In this document: positions 9,549 to 20,343 of the stretch, piece by piece
Numbering within the stretch: the first letter of the stretch is position 1
How the letters are laid out: the number at the start of each line of letters is the position of its first letter
Source: Serratia ureilytica
GTDB lineage: Bacteria; Pseudomonadota; Gammaproteobacteria; Enterobacterales; Enterobacteriaceae
Reading direction: 5' to 3'
DNA length: 64,000 bases
NCBI RefSeq assembly: GCF_013375155.1
Contig: NZ_JABXOF010000014.1
Span: 1 to 64,000, forward strand
Made by a program: the position numbers and the translations under genes
The notes under the pieces: generated by a model
Seen by the model: the letters and a program-made list of their open reading frames with translations, nothing else
The model's database searches: none
What the model was told of the DNA's origin: nothing

Positions 9549-10091
9549 ATGAACCAGCCATCAAAAGCACCTCGCGGCAGCGCGGCGAAGTCAAAAACGA
9601 AAAAGAAAAGCCGTATGGAGCTCGATCAGGAAGCGCGTGAGCGCAAACGCCTGAAAAAACGCCGCGGCCACGCTTCCGGTTCGCGCACTCAGGTCGAGTC
9701 CGGCAGCCAGAAAAACAAATCGGCGGCGGAAGCCAAAGATCCGCGTATCGGCAGTAAAGTGCCGGTTGCGCTGGTGGTCGACGAAACCAAAGTGAAGGCC
9801 AAACCGCAGCCGAAGCCAAAGGCTGAAGCAAAACCGCGCCTGTCGCCGGAAGAAGAGCTGGCGAAGCTGGAAAATGACGAACGTCTGAACGCGCTGCTGG
9901 ATCGCATCGACGATGGCGAAACGCTGAACGCGCAAGAGCAGGCGTATGTCGACAAGACGCTGGATCGCATCGATGTGCTGATGGACGTGCTGGGCATCGA
10001 GCTGGGCGATGAAGACGACGAGGAAGAAGAAGAGAAGCAGGAAGATATTCTGAAGCTGCTGAAAGGCGGCAACCCGAAGGACGCTTTTTAA
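9549..10091 (+). CDS. yihI: Der GTPase-activating protein YihI
   Basis: YihI stimulates the GTPase Der (EngA) and thereby tunes late 50S ribosome assembly. The 180-aa protein has a highly basic N-terminal third ([20 protein letters not shown]), a Pro/Lys/Ala linker (about 90-100) and an acidic C-terminal domain with two similar helices ([11 protein letters not shown]..., [12 protein letters not shown]) ending in a run of Asp/Glu. This charge layout is that of the family. It follows the CsrC-type RNA and probably has its own promoter; a small ORF and hemN follow. Confidence 0.93.
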   Translation: MNQPSKAPRGSAAKSKTKKKSRMELDQEARERKRLKKRRGHASGSRTQVESGSQKNKSAAEAKDPRIGSKVPVALVVDETKVKAKPQPKPKAEAKPRLSPEEELAKLENDERLNALLDRIDDGETLNAQEQAYVDKTLDRIDVLMDVLGIELGDEDDEEEEEKQEDILKLLKGGNPKDAF

Positions 10092-10097
10092 CGCGCC

Positions 10098-10271
10098 ATG
10101 TGGCTGATCCCGACAATAGCCCTACTCTTGATGTGTTATCTGCTGTGGTTATTCGGTAAACTATGGCGGCTGTCTAAGCGCAAAGCGCGTTTTCGCAGCG
10201 CTTCCGTGGCCAGACAGCGCAGACAACCGCCTCTCTCCCGGCCCGGTAGAAAAAGATATCGGAAGGAGTGA
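10098..10271 (+). CDS. predicted small membrane protein, 57 aa, unknown
   Basis: Begins MWLIPTIALLLMCYLLWLFG, one strongly hydrophobic helix at residues 2-20, followed by a very basic tail (residues 21-57, mostly Arg/Lys, Ser and Pro). It starts six bases after the yihI stop and its TGA lies three bases before the hemN ATG; its last two codons (AAG GAG) form the hemN ribosome site. That tight packing suggests a translated member of a yihI-hemN unit with coupled translation. No clear ribosome site precedes its own ATG; coupling to yihI termination is possible. I do not recognise the sequence. In Vibrio-type genomes a DUF2489 membrane protein occupies this slot, so a shortened relative is conceivable. 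Confidence 0.5.
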   Translation: MWLIPTIALLLMCYLLWLFGKLWRLSKRKARFRSASVARQRRQPPLSRPGRKRYRKE

Positions 10272-10273
10272 GC

Positions 10274-11647
10274 ATGTCAGAGCAGACGATTGTCTGGGAT
10301 TTGGCCCTGATCCAAAAATATAACTACTCAGGGCCGCGTTATACCTCATACCCCACGGCGCTGGAGTTTAACCAGCGCTACGACGAAGCGGCGTTTCAAC
10401 GCGCCGCGGCGCGCTACCCTGAGCGCCCGCTGTCGCTGTACGTGCATATCCCTTTCTGCCATAAGCTGTGCTACTTCTGCGGCTGCAACAAACTGGTGAC
10501 GCGTCAGACGCACAAGGCCGATGAATACCTGAATGTCCTGGCGCAAGAGATCGCCAGCCGTGCGCCGCTGTTCGCCGGCCGCAAGGTTGGCCAGATGCAC
10601 TGGGGCGGCGGTACGCCAACCTACCTGGACAAAGCGCAAATCAGCCGGCTGGTGGCGCTGCTGCGCGAACATTTTGATTTTCTGCCCGATGCGGAGATGT
10701 CGATCGAAGTCGATCCGCGCGAGATAGCGCTGGATGTGCTCGATCATTTACGCGCCGAAGGCTTTAACCGCCTGAGCATGGGGGTGCAGGATTTCAACAA
10801 GCAGGTGCAGGCGTTGGTCAACCGCGAGCAGGATGAAGCCTTTATCTTCGCCCTGATCGAGCGGGCCAAAGTGCTGGGCTTCCGCTCGACCAATATTGAT
10901 CTGATCTACGGCCTGCCGAAACAGACGCCGGAAAGCTTCGCCTTCACGCTGCAGCGGGTGGCTGAACTGAATCCCGATCGCCTCAGCGTGTTCAACTACG
11001 CGCATATGCCGAATTTATTCGCAGCCCAGCGCAAAATCAAAGATGCCGATCTGCCCAGCGCGCAGCAGAAGCTGGATATCCTGCAGCAAAGCATCGCGTT
11101 CCTGACTGACGCCGGCTATCAGTTTATCGGCATGGATCACTTTGCACGCCCGGACGATGAGCTGGCGATTGCGCAACGCGAAGGCAAGCTGCACCGCAAT
11201 TTCCAGGGCTACACCACCCAGGGCGACAGCGATCTGCTGGGGTTGGGCGTGTCGGCCATCAGCATGCTCGGCGACAGCTATGCGCAGAACCAGAAAGAGC
11301 TGAAGCGTTACTATGAGAGCGTACCGGCGCAGGGCAACGCCCTGTGGCGCGGGTTGGCGCTGACGGACGACGATTGCCTGCGGCGCGATCTGATCAAAAC
11401 GTTGATCTGCAACTTCCGGTTGGCGTATCAGCCGCTTGAACGGCAATACGGCATCGATTTCACCGCTTACTTCGCCGAAGACCTGCAGCTGCTGGCGCCG
11501 TTTGAACGCGATGGGCTGGTGGAGCGCGACGAGCAAGGCATTCGCGTCACGCCGCGCGGGCGCTTGCTGATCCGCAATATCTGCATGTGCTTCGACCGCT
11601 ATCTGCGGCAACAGGCGCGCAGCCAGCAGTTCTCTCGGGTGATCTGA
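10274..11647 (+). CDS. hemN: oxygen-independent coproporphyrinogen III oxidase HemN
   Basis: Radical SAM enzyme that decarboxylates coproporphyrinogen III to protoporphyrinogen IX in anaerobic haem synthesis. The 457-aa protein has the CX3CX2C cluster motif in PFCHKLCYFCGCN at about residues 58-70, the glycine-rich HWGGGTPTYL, and the C-terminal FSRVI shared with E. coli HemN. Its ATG at 10274 follows AAGGAG by five bases; a GTG six bases upstream is in frame but sits inside the ribosome site. It ends in a strong terminator facing yshB. Confidence 0.97.
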   Translation: MSEQTIVWDLALIQKYNYSGPRYTSYPTALEFNQRYDEAAFQRAAARYPERPLSLYVHIPFCHKLCYFCGCNKLVTRQTHKADEYLNVLAQEIASRAPLFAGRKVGQMHWGGGTPTYLDKAQISRLVALLREHFDFLPDAEMSIEVDPREIALDVLDHLRAEGFNRLSMGVQDFNKQVQALVNREQDEAFIFALIERAKVLGFRSTNIDLIYGLPKQTPESFAFTLQRVAELNPDRLSVFNYAHMPNLFAAQRKIKDADLPSAQQKLDILQQSIAFLTDAGYQFIGMDHFARPDDELAIAQREGKLHRNFQGYTTQGDSDLLGLGVSAISMLGDSYAQNQKELKRYYESVPAQGNALWRGLALTDDDCLRRDLIKTLICNFRLAYQPLERQYGIDFTAYFAEDLQLLAPFERDGLVERDEQGIRVTPRGRLLIRNICMCFDRYLRQQARSQQFSRVI

Positions 11648-11655
11648 GGATGAAA

Positions 11656-11683
11656 AAACAGCCGCTGATGCGGCTGTTTTTTT
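11656..11683 (+). terminator. bidirectional terminator between hemN and yshB
   Basis: Stem ACAGCCGC / GCGGCTGT with loop TGAT, A-run before and T-run after. It can end both hemN (plus) and yshB (minus), whose stop codon it touches. Confidence 0.88.
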
Positions 11684-11804
11684 AACTGAAGAAGTTAATC
11701 AGCGCGGCGCACAACACCGCGGCGACCGCCGCCTGCGGGGTGTGGCTGGCGGCGGAGCCCAGCTCCGCGCCCTGAGAAATGAACACGATGAATGAGTCCA
11801 GCAT
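11682..11804 (-). CDS. yshB: small membrane protein YshB
   Basis: A 40-aa ORF with a strong GGAGG ribosome site six bases before its ATG. The product starts MLDSFIVFIS and contains SHTPQAAVAAVLCAAL, which matches the E. coli small membrane protein YshB as I remember it, and it lies in the same place between hemN and glnG. The C-terminal half (about 24-40) is a short hydrophobic helix. Its function is largely unknown; in Salmonella it has been linked to intracellular replication. Independent of the gln operon. Confidence 0.88.
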   Translation of the reverse strand: MLDSFIVFISQGAELGSAASHTPQAAVAAVLCAALINFFS

Positions 11805-11917
11805 CGTCAACCTCCAGAGTGTGCGACACGATCATACTGCGCCCGCACCGGCTGTAAAGTCTGCGGTTGGCGTTTTTTTGTGCGCTGGGCTGCGTTTTTT
11901 ATCATCAACCTCAGCGC

Positions 11918-13330
<1,413 letters not shown>

Positions 13331-13338
13331 TGCAAACC

Positions 13339-14388
13339 TCACTGACGAATGGGCAGGTAGACCGAGAATTCGGTATGACCTGGCCAACTGTTGAACTCAA
13401 TTTTTCCGCAATGCTGATCGATCAGATTGCGGGCGATGGATAATCCCAGGCCGGTACCGCCCTCACGGCCGCTGACCATCGGGTAGAACAGCGTGTCCTG
13501 CAGCTGCGCCGGCACGCCGGGGCCGTCGTCTTCGACATCGATACGCGCCGCCAGGCGATAGCGGGTGCCGTGCAACGTTATCTGAAACGCGGTGCGGGTG
13601 CGCAGCGTAATGGTGCCGCCCGCCTCGCCCAAGGCCTGCAGCGCATTGCGGGTGATGTTCAGCAGCACCTGTTCTATCTGATCCGGGTCGTGGGCCATTT
13701 CCGGCAGGCTGGGATCGTAGTCGCGCACCAGCGTGACGTTATCCGGCATTTCCAGCGACACCAGCTGGCAGACGCGCTCCGCGACCTGATGGATGCTCTG
13801 GGTGATGTGCTGACCGGGGCGCTGCGGCCCGAGCAGACGATCCACCAGATTGCGCAGCCGATCGGCCTGCTCAATGATCACCTTGGTGTATTCGGTCAGC
13901 GCCGGATCGGGCAGCGCTTTGGCCAGCAGCTGTGCCGCGCCGCGCAGGCCGCCCAGCGGGTTTTTAATCTCGTGCGCCAAACCGCGTACCAGATCGCGGG
14001 CGGCCACCTGTTGGGCATGCTGCAGCTGTTCCTGGCTCAGGCGGCGCTGATTGTCCATCGGTGCCAGCTCGACCAGGATATAGCCTTCCGGCAGCGCCTG
14101 AGCGGTCAGGGAAAGAATATGCGCGCGGCCATCGACCACCAGGGTCACTTCGTTGTCGGTGAAGCCCTGACCAGCGCGCAGGCTTTCACGCATCAGAGAG
14201 ACGTTCAGCGAAAAATAGCCGAGCAGGTCGGGCAGCGGCGTGCCGAACAGCTTGCGGGAGCTTTGCGCCAGCAGCTGCTGTGCCGCAGGGTTGGCGTAGT
14301 GAACCGCCAGTGAGTCATCCAACAGCAGGATGCTGTTGATGAGTGAATTGAGGATCTGCCCAGCATCGGGCAGCTTGCCAGTTGCCAT
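13339..14388 (-). CDS. glnL: nitrogen sensor histidine kinase NtrB
   Basis: Cytoplasmic kinase/phosphatase that phosphorylates NtrC and is controlled by the PII proteins. The 349-aa protein has an N-terminal PAS domain (about 10-110), the H-box [17 protein letters not shown] around residues 134-150 with the phospho-accepting His, and the ATP-binding N, G1 and G2 boxes ([29 protein letters not shown]). No membrane segments, as expected. It lies behind glnA and has its own NtrC site just upstream of the start. Confidence 0.97.
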   Translation of the reverse strand: MATGKLPDAGQILNSLINSILLLDDSLAVHYANPAAQQLLAQSSRKLFGTPLPDLLGYFSLNVSLMRESLRAGQGFTDNEVTLVVDGRAHILSLTAQALPEGYILVELAPMDNQRRLSQEQLQHAQQVAARDLVRGLAHEIKNPLGGLRGAAQLLAKALPDPALTEYTKVIIEQADRLRNLVDRLLGPQRPGQHITQSIHQVAERVCQLVSLEMPDNVTLVRDYDPSLPEMAHDPDQIEQVLLNITRNALQALGEAGGTITLRTRTAFQITLHGTRYRLAARIDVEDDGPGVPAQLQDTLFYPMVSGREGGTGLGLSIARNLIDQHCGKIEFNSWPGHTEFSVYLPIRQ

Positions 14389-14400
14389 ACAGCAGACTCC

Positions 14401-14417
14401 TGCACCTTTTTAGTGCA
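14401..14417. promoter_or_regulatory. NtrC operator at the glnL promoter
   Basis: TGCACCTTTTTAGTGCA matches the dyad TGCACCA-N3-TGGTGCA at 12 of 14 fixed positions. It is 13 bases upstream of the glnL ATG. In E. coli an NtrC site at the glnL promoter represses glnLG transcription when it starts there, and the same role is likely. Confidence 0.75.
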
Positions 14418-14478
14418 TCTATCCTACTCCATCCGGGATCGGCGCGGTATGGAATAGTTTTGCAGAAAATACGGTGGA

Positions 14479-14503
14479 GAAAAAAACCCATCCGAAGATG
14501 GGC
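14479..14503 (-). terminator. terminator between glnA and glnL
   Basis: On the minus strand, stem AGCCCATC / GATGGGTT with loop TTCG, then a long T-run. It should reduce read-through from the strong glnA promoter into glnL-glnG. Confidence 0.85.
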
Positions 14504-14535
14504 TGAAAGTTTCCACGGCAACAAAAAAGCGATAA

Positions 14536-14573
14536 CAAAAATTGTGGGCGCCGTCCGCCTTAGCAGACGGCGC
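14536..14573 (-). terminator. first hairpin after glnA
   Basis: On the minus strand an 11-bp stem GCGCCGTCTGC / GCGGACGGCGC with one G-T pair, followed by CCACAATTTTTG. It is ten bases after the glnA stop and acts in tandem with the terminator at about 14490. Confidence 0.65.
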
Positions 14574-14582
14574 GGGTAGGGC

Positions 14583-15992
14583 TTAGACGCTGTAGTACAG
14601 TTCGAACTCGACCGGGTGTGGCGTCATGCGAACGCGGTCCATCTCTTCTTTGCGCAGTTCGATGTAGGCATCGATCGCATCGTCGGTGAACACGCCGCCG
14701 CGGGTCAGGAACTCGCGGTCTTCGTTCAGCGCGGCCATCGCCTCGTCCAGCGAGCCGGCCACTTTTGGGATCTCGGCTTCTTCTTCCGGCGGCAGGTCGT
14801 ACAGGTTTTTGTCCATGGCGTCGCCAGGGTGGATCTTGTTGATGATGCCGTCCAGGCCGGCCATCAGCAGTGCGGCGAAGCACAGGTATGGGTTAGCCGC
14901 CGGATCCGGGAAGCGGGCTTCGATGCGGCGCGCTTTCGGGCTGGCGACCACCGGGATGCGGATGGACGCGGAGCGGTTACGGGCGGAGTAGGCCAGCATC
15001 ACCGGCGCTTCGTAGCCCGGCACCAGACGTTTGTACGAGTTGGTGGTCGGGTTTGCCAACGCGTTGATCGCCTTGGCGTGCTTGATGATGCCGCCGATGT
15101 AGAACAGCGCGGTTTCAGACAGGCCGCCGTATTTGTCGCCGGCGAACAGGTTGGTGCCGTTCTTGGACAGCGACATGTGGCAGTGCATGCCGGAACCGTT
15201 GTCGCCGAACATGGGTTTCGGCATGAAGGTCGCGGTTTTACCGAAGGCGTGCGCCACGTTGTGCACCACGTACTTGTAGATCTGAATTTCGTCGGCTTTC
15301 TTGGTCATGGTGTTGAAGCGGGTCGCCACTTCGTTCTGACCGGCGGTCGCCACTTCGTGGTGGTGCGCTTCAACCACCAGGCCCATCTCTTCCATGGTCA
15401 GACACATGGTGGAACGCAGATCCTGCGAAGAGTCGACCGGTGGAACCGGGAAATAACCGCCTTTCACCGCCGGACGGTGGCCTTTGTTGCCGCCGTCGTA
15501 TTGAGTGCCGGAGTTCCAGGCGCCTTCGATGTCGTCGATGGCCACGTGGGAACCGCGGATGCTGCTGCCGAAGCGGATGTCGTCGAACAGGAAGAACTCA
15601 GGCTCTGGCCCGAACAGCACGGTGTCCGCGATGCCGGAGGAGCGCAGGAAGTCTTCGGCGCGTTTGGAGATGGAGCGCGGGTCGCGATCGTAGCCTTGCA
15701 TGGTGCCCGGCTCGAGAATGTCGCAGCGAATGATCAGCGTAGGTTCTTCGAAGAACGGATCCAGAACCGCCGTGCTGGCATCCGGCATCAGTACCATGTC
15801 AGATTCGTTGATGCCCTTCCAACCACCGATAGAGGAGCCGTCAAACATTTTGCCTTCTTCGAAGAAGTCGGCGTTTACCTGATGAGCCGGGATAGTCACG
15901 TGCTGTTCCTTACCCTTGGTGTCAGTGAAACGCAGGTCTACGAATTTCACTTCATGCTCATTCAGCATCGTCAAAACGTGTTCAGCGGACAT
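14583..15992 (-). CDS. glnA: glutamine synthetase, type I
   Basis: Dodecameric enzyme making glutamine from glutamate, ammonia and ATP; the entry point of nitrogen assimilation. The 469-aa protein has the family signatures [17 protein letters not shown] (near 51), [16 protein letters not shown] (near 260) and the adenylylation site NLYDLPPEE (Tyr near 398), the residue modified by GlnE. Strongly expressed: codon use is more biased than in its neighbours. First gene of glnA-glnL-glnG, driven by a sigma-54 promoter with two NtrC sites. Confidence 0.98.
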   Translation of the reverse strand: MSAEHVLTMLNEHEVKFVDLRFTDTKGKEQHVTIPAHQVNADFFEEGKMFDGSSIGGWKGINESDMVLMPDASTAVLDPFFEEPTLIIRCDILEPGTMQGYDRDPRSISKRAEDFLRSSGIADTVLFGPEPEFFLFDDIRFGSSIRGSHVAIDDIEGAWNSGTQYDGGNKGHRPAVKGGYFPVPPVDSSQDLRSTMCLTMEEMGLVVEAHHHEVATAGQNEVATRFNTMTKKADEIQIYKYVVHNVAHAFGKTATFMPKPMFGDNGSGMHCHMSLSKNGTNLFAGDKYGGLSETALFYIGGIIKHAKAINALANPTTNSYKRLVPGYEAPVMLAYSARNRSASIRIPVVASPKARRIEARFPDPAANPYLCFAALLMAGLDGIINKIHPGDAMDKNLYDLPPEEEAEIPKVAGSLDEAMAALNEDREFLTRGGVFTDDAIDAYIELRKEEMDRVRMTPHPVEFELYYSV

Positions 15993-16073
15993 ACTTAACT
16001 CTCCCGGTTTATCATTGTCGTCGTCGTGGAACGAATCTGTGGAACTGGCTTTTTTTCGCCTTGAAAAGACTAA

Positions 16074-16089
16074 AGCGAAAAGCGTGCCA
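16074..16089 (-). promoter_or_regulatory. sigma-54 promoter glnAp2
   Basis: On the minus strand TGGCACGCTTTTCGCT has the -24 GG and -12 GC elements at the correct spacing (consensus TGGCAC-N5-TTGCW). It is about 80 bases before glnA, and E. coli glnAp2 has almost the same sequence (TTGGCACAGATTTCGCT). Confidence 0.85.
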
Positions 16090-16163
16090 ACTTTTTAAAA
16101 AGGCTTTCATCGCCTTTCTGCGCGGGTTTTACCCAGACACAGTATGCACCATCAGCGATAATT

Positions 16164-16180
16164 TGCACCGCTATGGTGCA
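16164..16180. promoter_or_regulatory. NtrC enhancer site proximal to glnA
   Basis: TGCACCGCTATGGTGCA is an almost perfect NtrC dyad. Its centre lies about 108 bases upstream of the predicted glnAp2 start, the same place as one of the two strong enhancer sites in E. coli. Confidence 0.85.
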
Positions 16181-16195
16181 ATAAGGGTGGGGGTG

Positions 16196-16212
16196 GGCAC
16201 TGAAATGGTGCA
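16196..16212. promoter_or_regulatory. NtrC enhancer site distal to glnA
   Basis: GGCACTGAAATGGTGCA has one perfect half (TGGTGCA) and one weaker half. It is centred 32 bases, three helical turns, from the proximal site, which is the spacing needed for cooperative NtrC binding. Confidence 0.75.
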
Positions 16213-16324
16213 AAAGTGCAACGATTGCGGCTTTTTGCACCGTGAAAGGGATCACAAACTGACCGGTACGCGGTTGTTTATAAGAGATGGTTGTGATCTT
16301 GTTTAGTCCCTCGCTTAATACGTG

Positions 16325-16330
16325 TACAAT
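16325..16330 (+). promoter_or_regulatory. candidate -10 box of the bipA promoter
   Basis: TACAAT, one change from consensus, 32 bases before the bipA GTG. No good -35 hexamer is visible at 16-18 bases. Confidence 0.4.
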
Positions 16331-16362
16331 AGCGCGCTATTTCTAATGCCCGAGGCAAAGCT

Positions 16363-18186
16363 GTGATCGAAAATTTGCGTAACATCGCCATTATTGCCCA
16401 CGTTGACCATGGTAAAACCACCCTGGTTGACAAGCTGCTGCAACAATCCGGTACTTTCGGAGAGCGTGCGGAAGCCACCGAACGCGTAATGGACTCCAAC
16501 GATTTGGAGAAAGAGCGTGGGATTACCATCCTCGCAAAAAACACCGCCATTAATTGGAATGGTTACCGCATCAACATCGTGGATACCCCAGGACACGCCG
16601 ACTTCGGCGGTGAGGTAGAGCGCGTGATGTCGATGGTTGACTCGGTGCTGCTGGTTGTGGATGCAATGGATGGCCCTATGCCGCAAACCCGCTTCGTGAC
16701 CAAAAAGGCGTTCGCCAACGGTCTGAAGCCGATCGTGGTAATCAACAAGGTTGACCGCCCTGGCGCACGCCCTGACTGGGTTGTGGATCAGGTGTTCGAT
16801 CTGTTCGTAAATCTCGACGCGACCGACGAGCAGCTCGACTTCCCGATCATCTACGCTTCTGCGCTGAACGGCATCGCCGGCGTCGACCACACCGACATGG
16901 CGGAAGACATGACCCCGCTGTATCAGGCGATCGTCGACCACGTGTCTGCGCCGCAGGTTGAGCTGGAAGCGCCATTCCAGATGCAGATCTCCCAGTTGGA
17001 CTACAACAACTACCTGGGCGTTATCGGCATCGGCCGCATCAAGCGCGGTAAAGTGAAGCCGAACCAGCAGGTCACCATCATCGACAGCGAAGGTAAAACT
17101 CGCAACGGTAAAGTGGGTAAAGTGCTGGGTCACCTGGGGCTGGAGCGTATCGACAGCACCCTGGCGGAAGCGGGCGACATCATCGCCATCACCGGCCTGG
17201 GCGAGCTGAACATCTCCGACACCATCTGCGACACCAACGCCGTAGAAGCGCTGCCGGCGCTGTCCGTCGACGAACCGACCGTAACCATGTTCTTCAACGT
17301 CAACACCTCGCCGTTCTGCGGTAAAGAAGGTAAGTACGTGACGTCGCGTCAGATCCTTGACCGTCTGAACAAAGAGCTGGTGCACAACGTGGCGCTGCGC
17401 GTTGAAGAAACCGACGATGCTGACGCCTTCCGCGTATCCGGTCGTGGCGAGCTGCACCTGTCGGTGCTGATCGAAAACATGCGCCGTGAAGGTTTCGAGC
17501 TGGCGGTTTCCCGTCCGAAAGTTATCTTCCGCGAAATCGATGGCCGTAAGCAGGAGCCATTCGAGAACGTGACGCTGGATATCGAAGAGCAGCATCAGGG
17601 TTCCGTGATGCAGGCGATGGGTGAGCGTAAAGCCGACCTGAAAAACATGGATCCGGACGGTAAGGGCCGCGTGCGTCTCGACTACGTGATCCCAAGCCGC
17701 GGTCTGATCGGCTTCCGTAACGAATTCATGACAATGACTTCGGGTACCGGTCTGCTGTACTCCACCTTCAGCCACTACGACGACGTGCGTCCGGGCGAAG
17801 TGGGCCAGCGTCAGAACGGAGTGCTGATCTCCAACGGCCAGGGCAAAGCGGTCGCGTTCGCGCTGTTCGGCCTGCAGGATCGCGGCAAGCTGTTCCTGGG
17901 CCACGGTGCGGAAGTGTATGAAGGCCAGATCATCGGTATTCACTCACGTTCCAACGACCTGACCGTAAACTGCCTGACCGGTAAGAAGCTGACCAACATG
18001 CGTGCTTCCGGTACCGACGAAGCGACTACGCTGGTTCCGGCGATCAAAATGACCCTGGAGCAAGCTCTGGAGTTCATCGATGACGACGAACTGGTAGAAG
18101 TGACGCCAACCTCGATCCGTATCCGTAAGCGTCACCTGACGGAAAACGATCGTAAGCGTGCCAGCCGCGGTCCAAAAGACGCTTAA
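16363..18186 (+). CDS. bipA: ribosome-associated translational GTPase BipA (TypA)
   Basis: EF-G-like GTPase needed for 50S assembly and growth at low temperature. The 607-aa protein has G1 [11 protein letters not shown]2 RGITI, G3 [11 protein letters not shown] and G4 NKVDRPGA in its first 150 residues, then the beta-barrel, two alpha/beta domains and the BipA-specific C-terminal domain. The start is GTG, with GAGG seven bases upstream; the N-terminus [18 protein letters not shown] equals that of E. coli. Divergent from glnA, followed by a clear terminator. Confidence 0.97.
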   Translation: MIENLRNIAIIAHVDHGKTTLVDKLLQQSGTFGERAEATERVMDSNDLEKERGITILAKNTAINWNGYRINIVDTPGHADFGGEVERVMSMVDSVLLVVDAMDGPMPQTRFVTKKAFANGLKPIVVINKVDRPGARPDWVVDQVFDLFVNLDATDEQLDFPIIYASALNGIAGVDHTDMAEDMTPLYQAIVDHVSAPQVELEAPFQMQISQLDYNNYLGVIGIGRIKRGKVKPNQQVTIIDSEGKTRNGKVGKVLGHLGLERIDSTLAEAGDIIAITGLGELNISDTICDTNAVEALPALSVDEPTVTMFFNVNTSPFCGKEGKYVTSRQILDRLNKELVHNVALRVEETDDADAFRVSGRGELHLSVLIENMRREGFELAVSRPKVIFREIDGRKQEPFENVTLDIEEQHQGSVMQAMGERKADLKNMDPDGKGRVRLDYVIPSRGLIGFRNEFMTMTSGTGLLYSTFSHYDDVRPGEVGQRQNGVLISNGQGKAVAFALFGLQDRGKLFLGHGAEVYEGQIIGIHSRSNDLTVNCLTGKKLTNMRASGTDEATTLVPAIKMTLEQALEFIDDDELVEVTPTSIRIRKRHLTENDRKRASRGPKDA

Positions 18187-18207
18187 TCGCTGATTGAGTG
18201 TCTCATG

Positions 18208-18240
18208 CTTAGGGCGCGGCTCTCGCGCCCTGAGTTTTTT
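18208..18240 (+). terminator. terminator after bipA
   Basis: Stem CTTAGGGCGCG / CGCGCCCTGAG with a five-base loop, then TTTTTT, 21 bases after the bipA stop. Confidence 0.88.
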
Positions 18241-18352
18241 CCTCTGTTGTTCCCCGTTTGTGCGGCGCGCTATGCGCTTTTCCTTTCGCTCCCTGTTCAG
18301 CTGTTCCTTTTCCCGCTACAGTGAAATCTCACCGGCCCATCAGGAGAGGACT

Positions 18353-18943
18353 ATGCTGTATATCTTTGATTTAGGTAATGTGATCGTCGATATCGATTTC
18401 AAGCGTGTGCTGGGCGTGTGGAGCAATTTGAGCGGCACGCCGTTGGCGGTGTTGTCCGATCGTTTCACCATGGGTGAGGTGTTCCAGCAGCATGAGCGCG
18501 GTGAAATCAGCGATGAAGACTTCGCCGGCAAACTGTGCGATGAAATGGGCATCGCGCTCAGCTTTGAGCAGTTCGCCACCGGTTGGCAGGCGGTATTCGT
18601 CGCGCTGCGCCCGGAGGTGATCGACATCATGCAGCGCCTGCGCAACGAAGGTCACCGGGTGGTGGTGCTGTCGAACACCAACCGTCTGCACTGCAACTAC
18701 TGGCCGCAGCACTATCCTGAAGTGGCCGCCGCCGCCGATCATCTCTATTTGTCGCAAGATCTCGGCATGCGCAAACCGGAAGCCAACATCTACCGGCATG
18801 TGCTGGCTGCGGAAAACACCGCCGCCGCCGACGTGGTGTTCTTTGACGATCACCCGGCGAACGTCCTCGCCGCGCAGGCGCTGGGGATCAAGACGGTGCA
18901 CGTCACCGATCGCGACGTGGTGCCGGCCTATTTTGCTCAATGA
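18353..18943 (+). CDS. yihX: HAD-family alpha-D-glucose-1-phosphate phosphatase YihX
   Basis: HAD-like hydrolase that in E. coli hydrolyses glucose-1-phosphate. The 196-aa protein has motif I DLGNVIVDID at residues 5-14 (nucleophile Asp), motif II VVVLSNTN and the motif III/IV region LGMRKPEANIY ... VVFFDDHPANV. The ATG at 18353 is preceded by AGGAGAGG; the frame is open 53 codons upstream but those codons cross the bipA terminator. A separate ribosome site opens yihY 51 bases later. Confidence 0.92.
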   Translation: MLYIFDLGNVIVDIDFKRVLGVWSNLSGTPLAVLSDRFTMGEVFQQHERGEISDEDFAGKLCDEMGIALSFEQFATGWQAVFVALRPEVIDIMQRLRNEGHRVVVLSNTNRLHCNYWPQHYPEVAAAADHLYLSQDLGMRKPEANIYRHVLAAENTAAADVVFFDDHPANVLAAQALGIKTVHVTDRDVVPAYFAQ

Positions 18944-18994
18944 GCGCAGGGCGCGTTAAGCTTAAGGCGTATCAACGGACATCAAGGAGTGACC

Positions 18995-19888
18995 ATGTCG
19001 TTTTTCCGCCGCAAGAAGCTGCCTTCTGCGATTAAGCCAAGCGTCACCTTCGGACGGCTGCTGTACCAACGCATCGACCACGATGGCCTGACGATGTTGG
19101 CGGGCCATCTCGCCTACGTTTCCCTGCTGTCGCTGGTGCCGCTGGTCACCGTGGTGTTCGCGCTGTTCGCCGCTTTCCCGATGTTTTCCGACATCAGCGA
19201 ACAGCTGAAGAGCTTTATCTTTTCCAATTTCGTGCCGGCCGCCGGCAACGTGATCCAGAACTACCTGGAACAGTTCGTCGCCAATTCCAACAAGATGACC
19301 GCCGTCGGCACCTGCGGGCTGATCGTTACCGCGTTGCTGTTGATCTCCTCGGTGGACAGCGTGCTGAACACCATCTGGCGCAGCAAGAACAAACGGCCGA
19401 TCGTCTTCTCCTTCGCCGTGTACTGGATGGTGCTGACGCTGGGGCCGCTGCTGGTGGGCGCCAGCATGGCCATCAGTTCCTACCTGCTGTCGCTCAACTG
19501 GCTGGCGCAGACCGGCGTCAACGGCCTGGTGGATCAGGTGCTGCGCATCTTTCCGCTGATTTTGTCGTGCACCTCCTTCTGGCTGCTGTATTGCATCGTG
19601 CCGACGGTGCGCGTGCCGCCCAAAGACGCGCTGATTGGCGCGGTGGTGGCCGGATTGCTGTTCGAACTGGGCAAGAAGGGATTCGCGCTGTACGTCACCA
19701 TGTTCCCCTCCTATCAGCTGATTTACGGCGTGCTGGCGGTGATCCCGATTTTATTCCTGTGGGTCTACTGGAGCTGGTGTATCGTGTTACTCGGCGCGGA
19801 AATCACCGTGACCATCGGCGAATACCGCGACTACCGTCGGCAGAAGGCGGAGCAACAGGAACAAAAACCAGAAGGGCAGCAGGAATGA
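18995..19888 (+). CDS. yihY: inner-membrane protein YihY (virulence factor BrkB family)
   Basis: A 297-aa integral membrane protein with about six transmembrane helices (first near 45-65, [26 protein letters not shown]). It was once annotated as RNase BN, which was later shown to be wrong (RNase BN is ElaC); the function is unknown. The ATG at 18995 is five bases after AAGGAG; a GTG two codons earlier is less likely. The C-terminus is Gln/Glu-rich. Its TGA overlaps the dtd ATG. Confidence 0.92.
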   Translation: MSFFRRKKLPSAIKPSVTFGRLLYQRIDHDGLTMLAGHLAYVSLLSLVPLVTVVFALFAAFPMFSDISEQLKSFIFSNFVPAAGNVIQNYLEQFVANSNKMTAVGTCGLIVTALLLISSVDSVLNTIWRSKNKRPIVFSFAVYWMVLTLGPLLVGASMAISSYLLSLNWLAQTGVNGLVDQVLRIFPLILSCTSFWLLYCIVPTVRVPPKDALIGAVVAGLLFELGKKGFALYVTMFPSYQLIYGVLAVIPILFLWVYWSWCIVLLGAEITVTIGEYRDYRRQKAEQQEQKPEGQQE

Positions 19889-20322
19889 TTGCGTTGATTC
19901 AACGGGTGTTAAACGCCAGCGTCACGGTAGGTGGCGAGACGGTAGGCAAGATTGGCCCCGGTTTGTTAGTGTTATTGGGCGTGGAGCAGGGCGATAACGA
20001 GCAAAAAGCGCAGCGCCTGTGCGAACGCGTATTGGGATACCGCATTTTCGGCGACGAGAACGACAAGATGAATCTCAACGTCCAGCAGGCCGGGGGCAGC
20101 GTGCTGGTCGTTTCGCAGTTTACCCTGGCGGCGGACACCCAGAAGGGCATGCGGCCCAGCTTCTCGCGCGGCGCCGCGCCTTTGGTCGCCGATCGGTTGT
20201 ATCAATATTTTGTTGGCCAGTGCCGCGAACGCGGCGTAGAGACCCAGACCGGCGAGTTCGCCGCCGACATGCAGGTGGCGCTGGTCAACGATGGTCCGGT
20301 GACATTCTGGCTACAGGTCTAA
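19885..20322 (+). CDS. dtd: D-aminoacyl-tRNA deacylase
   Basis: Proofreading enzyme that removes D-amino acids (and Gly from tRNA-Ala) by hydrolysis. The 145-aa protein is the family length and carries the two signature motifs, SQFTLAAD (about 77-84) and the Gly-cisPro motif in [11 protein letters not shown] near the C-terminus. The start overlaps the yihY stop as ATGA, so the two are translationally coupled. Confidence 0.96.
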   Translation: MIALIQRVLNASVTVGGETVGKIGPGLLVLLGVEQGDNEQKAQRLCERVLGYRIFGDENDKMNLNVQQAGGSVLVVSQFTLAADTQKGMRPSFSRGAAPLVADRLYQYFVGQCRERGVETQTGEFAADMQVALVNDGPVTFWLQV

Positions 20323-20343
20323 GCATTCGGAGAACAGGCGTCT

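Noticed and set aside
14616-15998. 460-codon frame antisense to glnA
   Set aside because: Same shadow effect opposite a highly expressed gene; no domain or start signal.
16315-17943. 542-codon frame antisense to bipA
   Set aside because: Shadow of the strongly biased codons of bipA. No ribosome site, and composition is His/Val/Phe-rich as expected from the complement.
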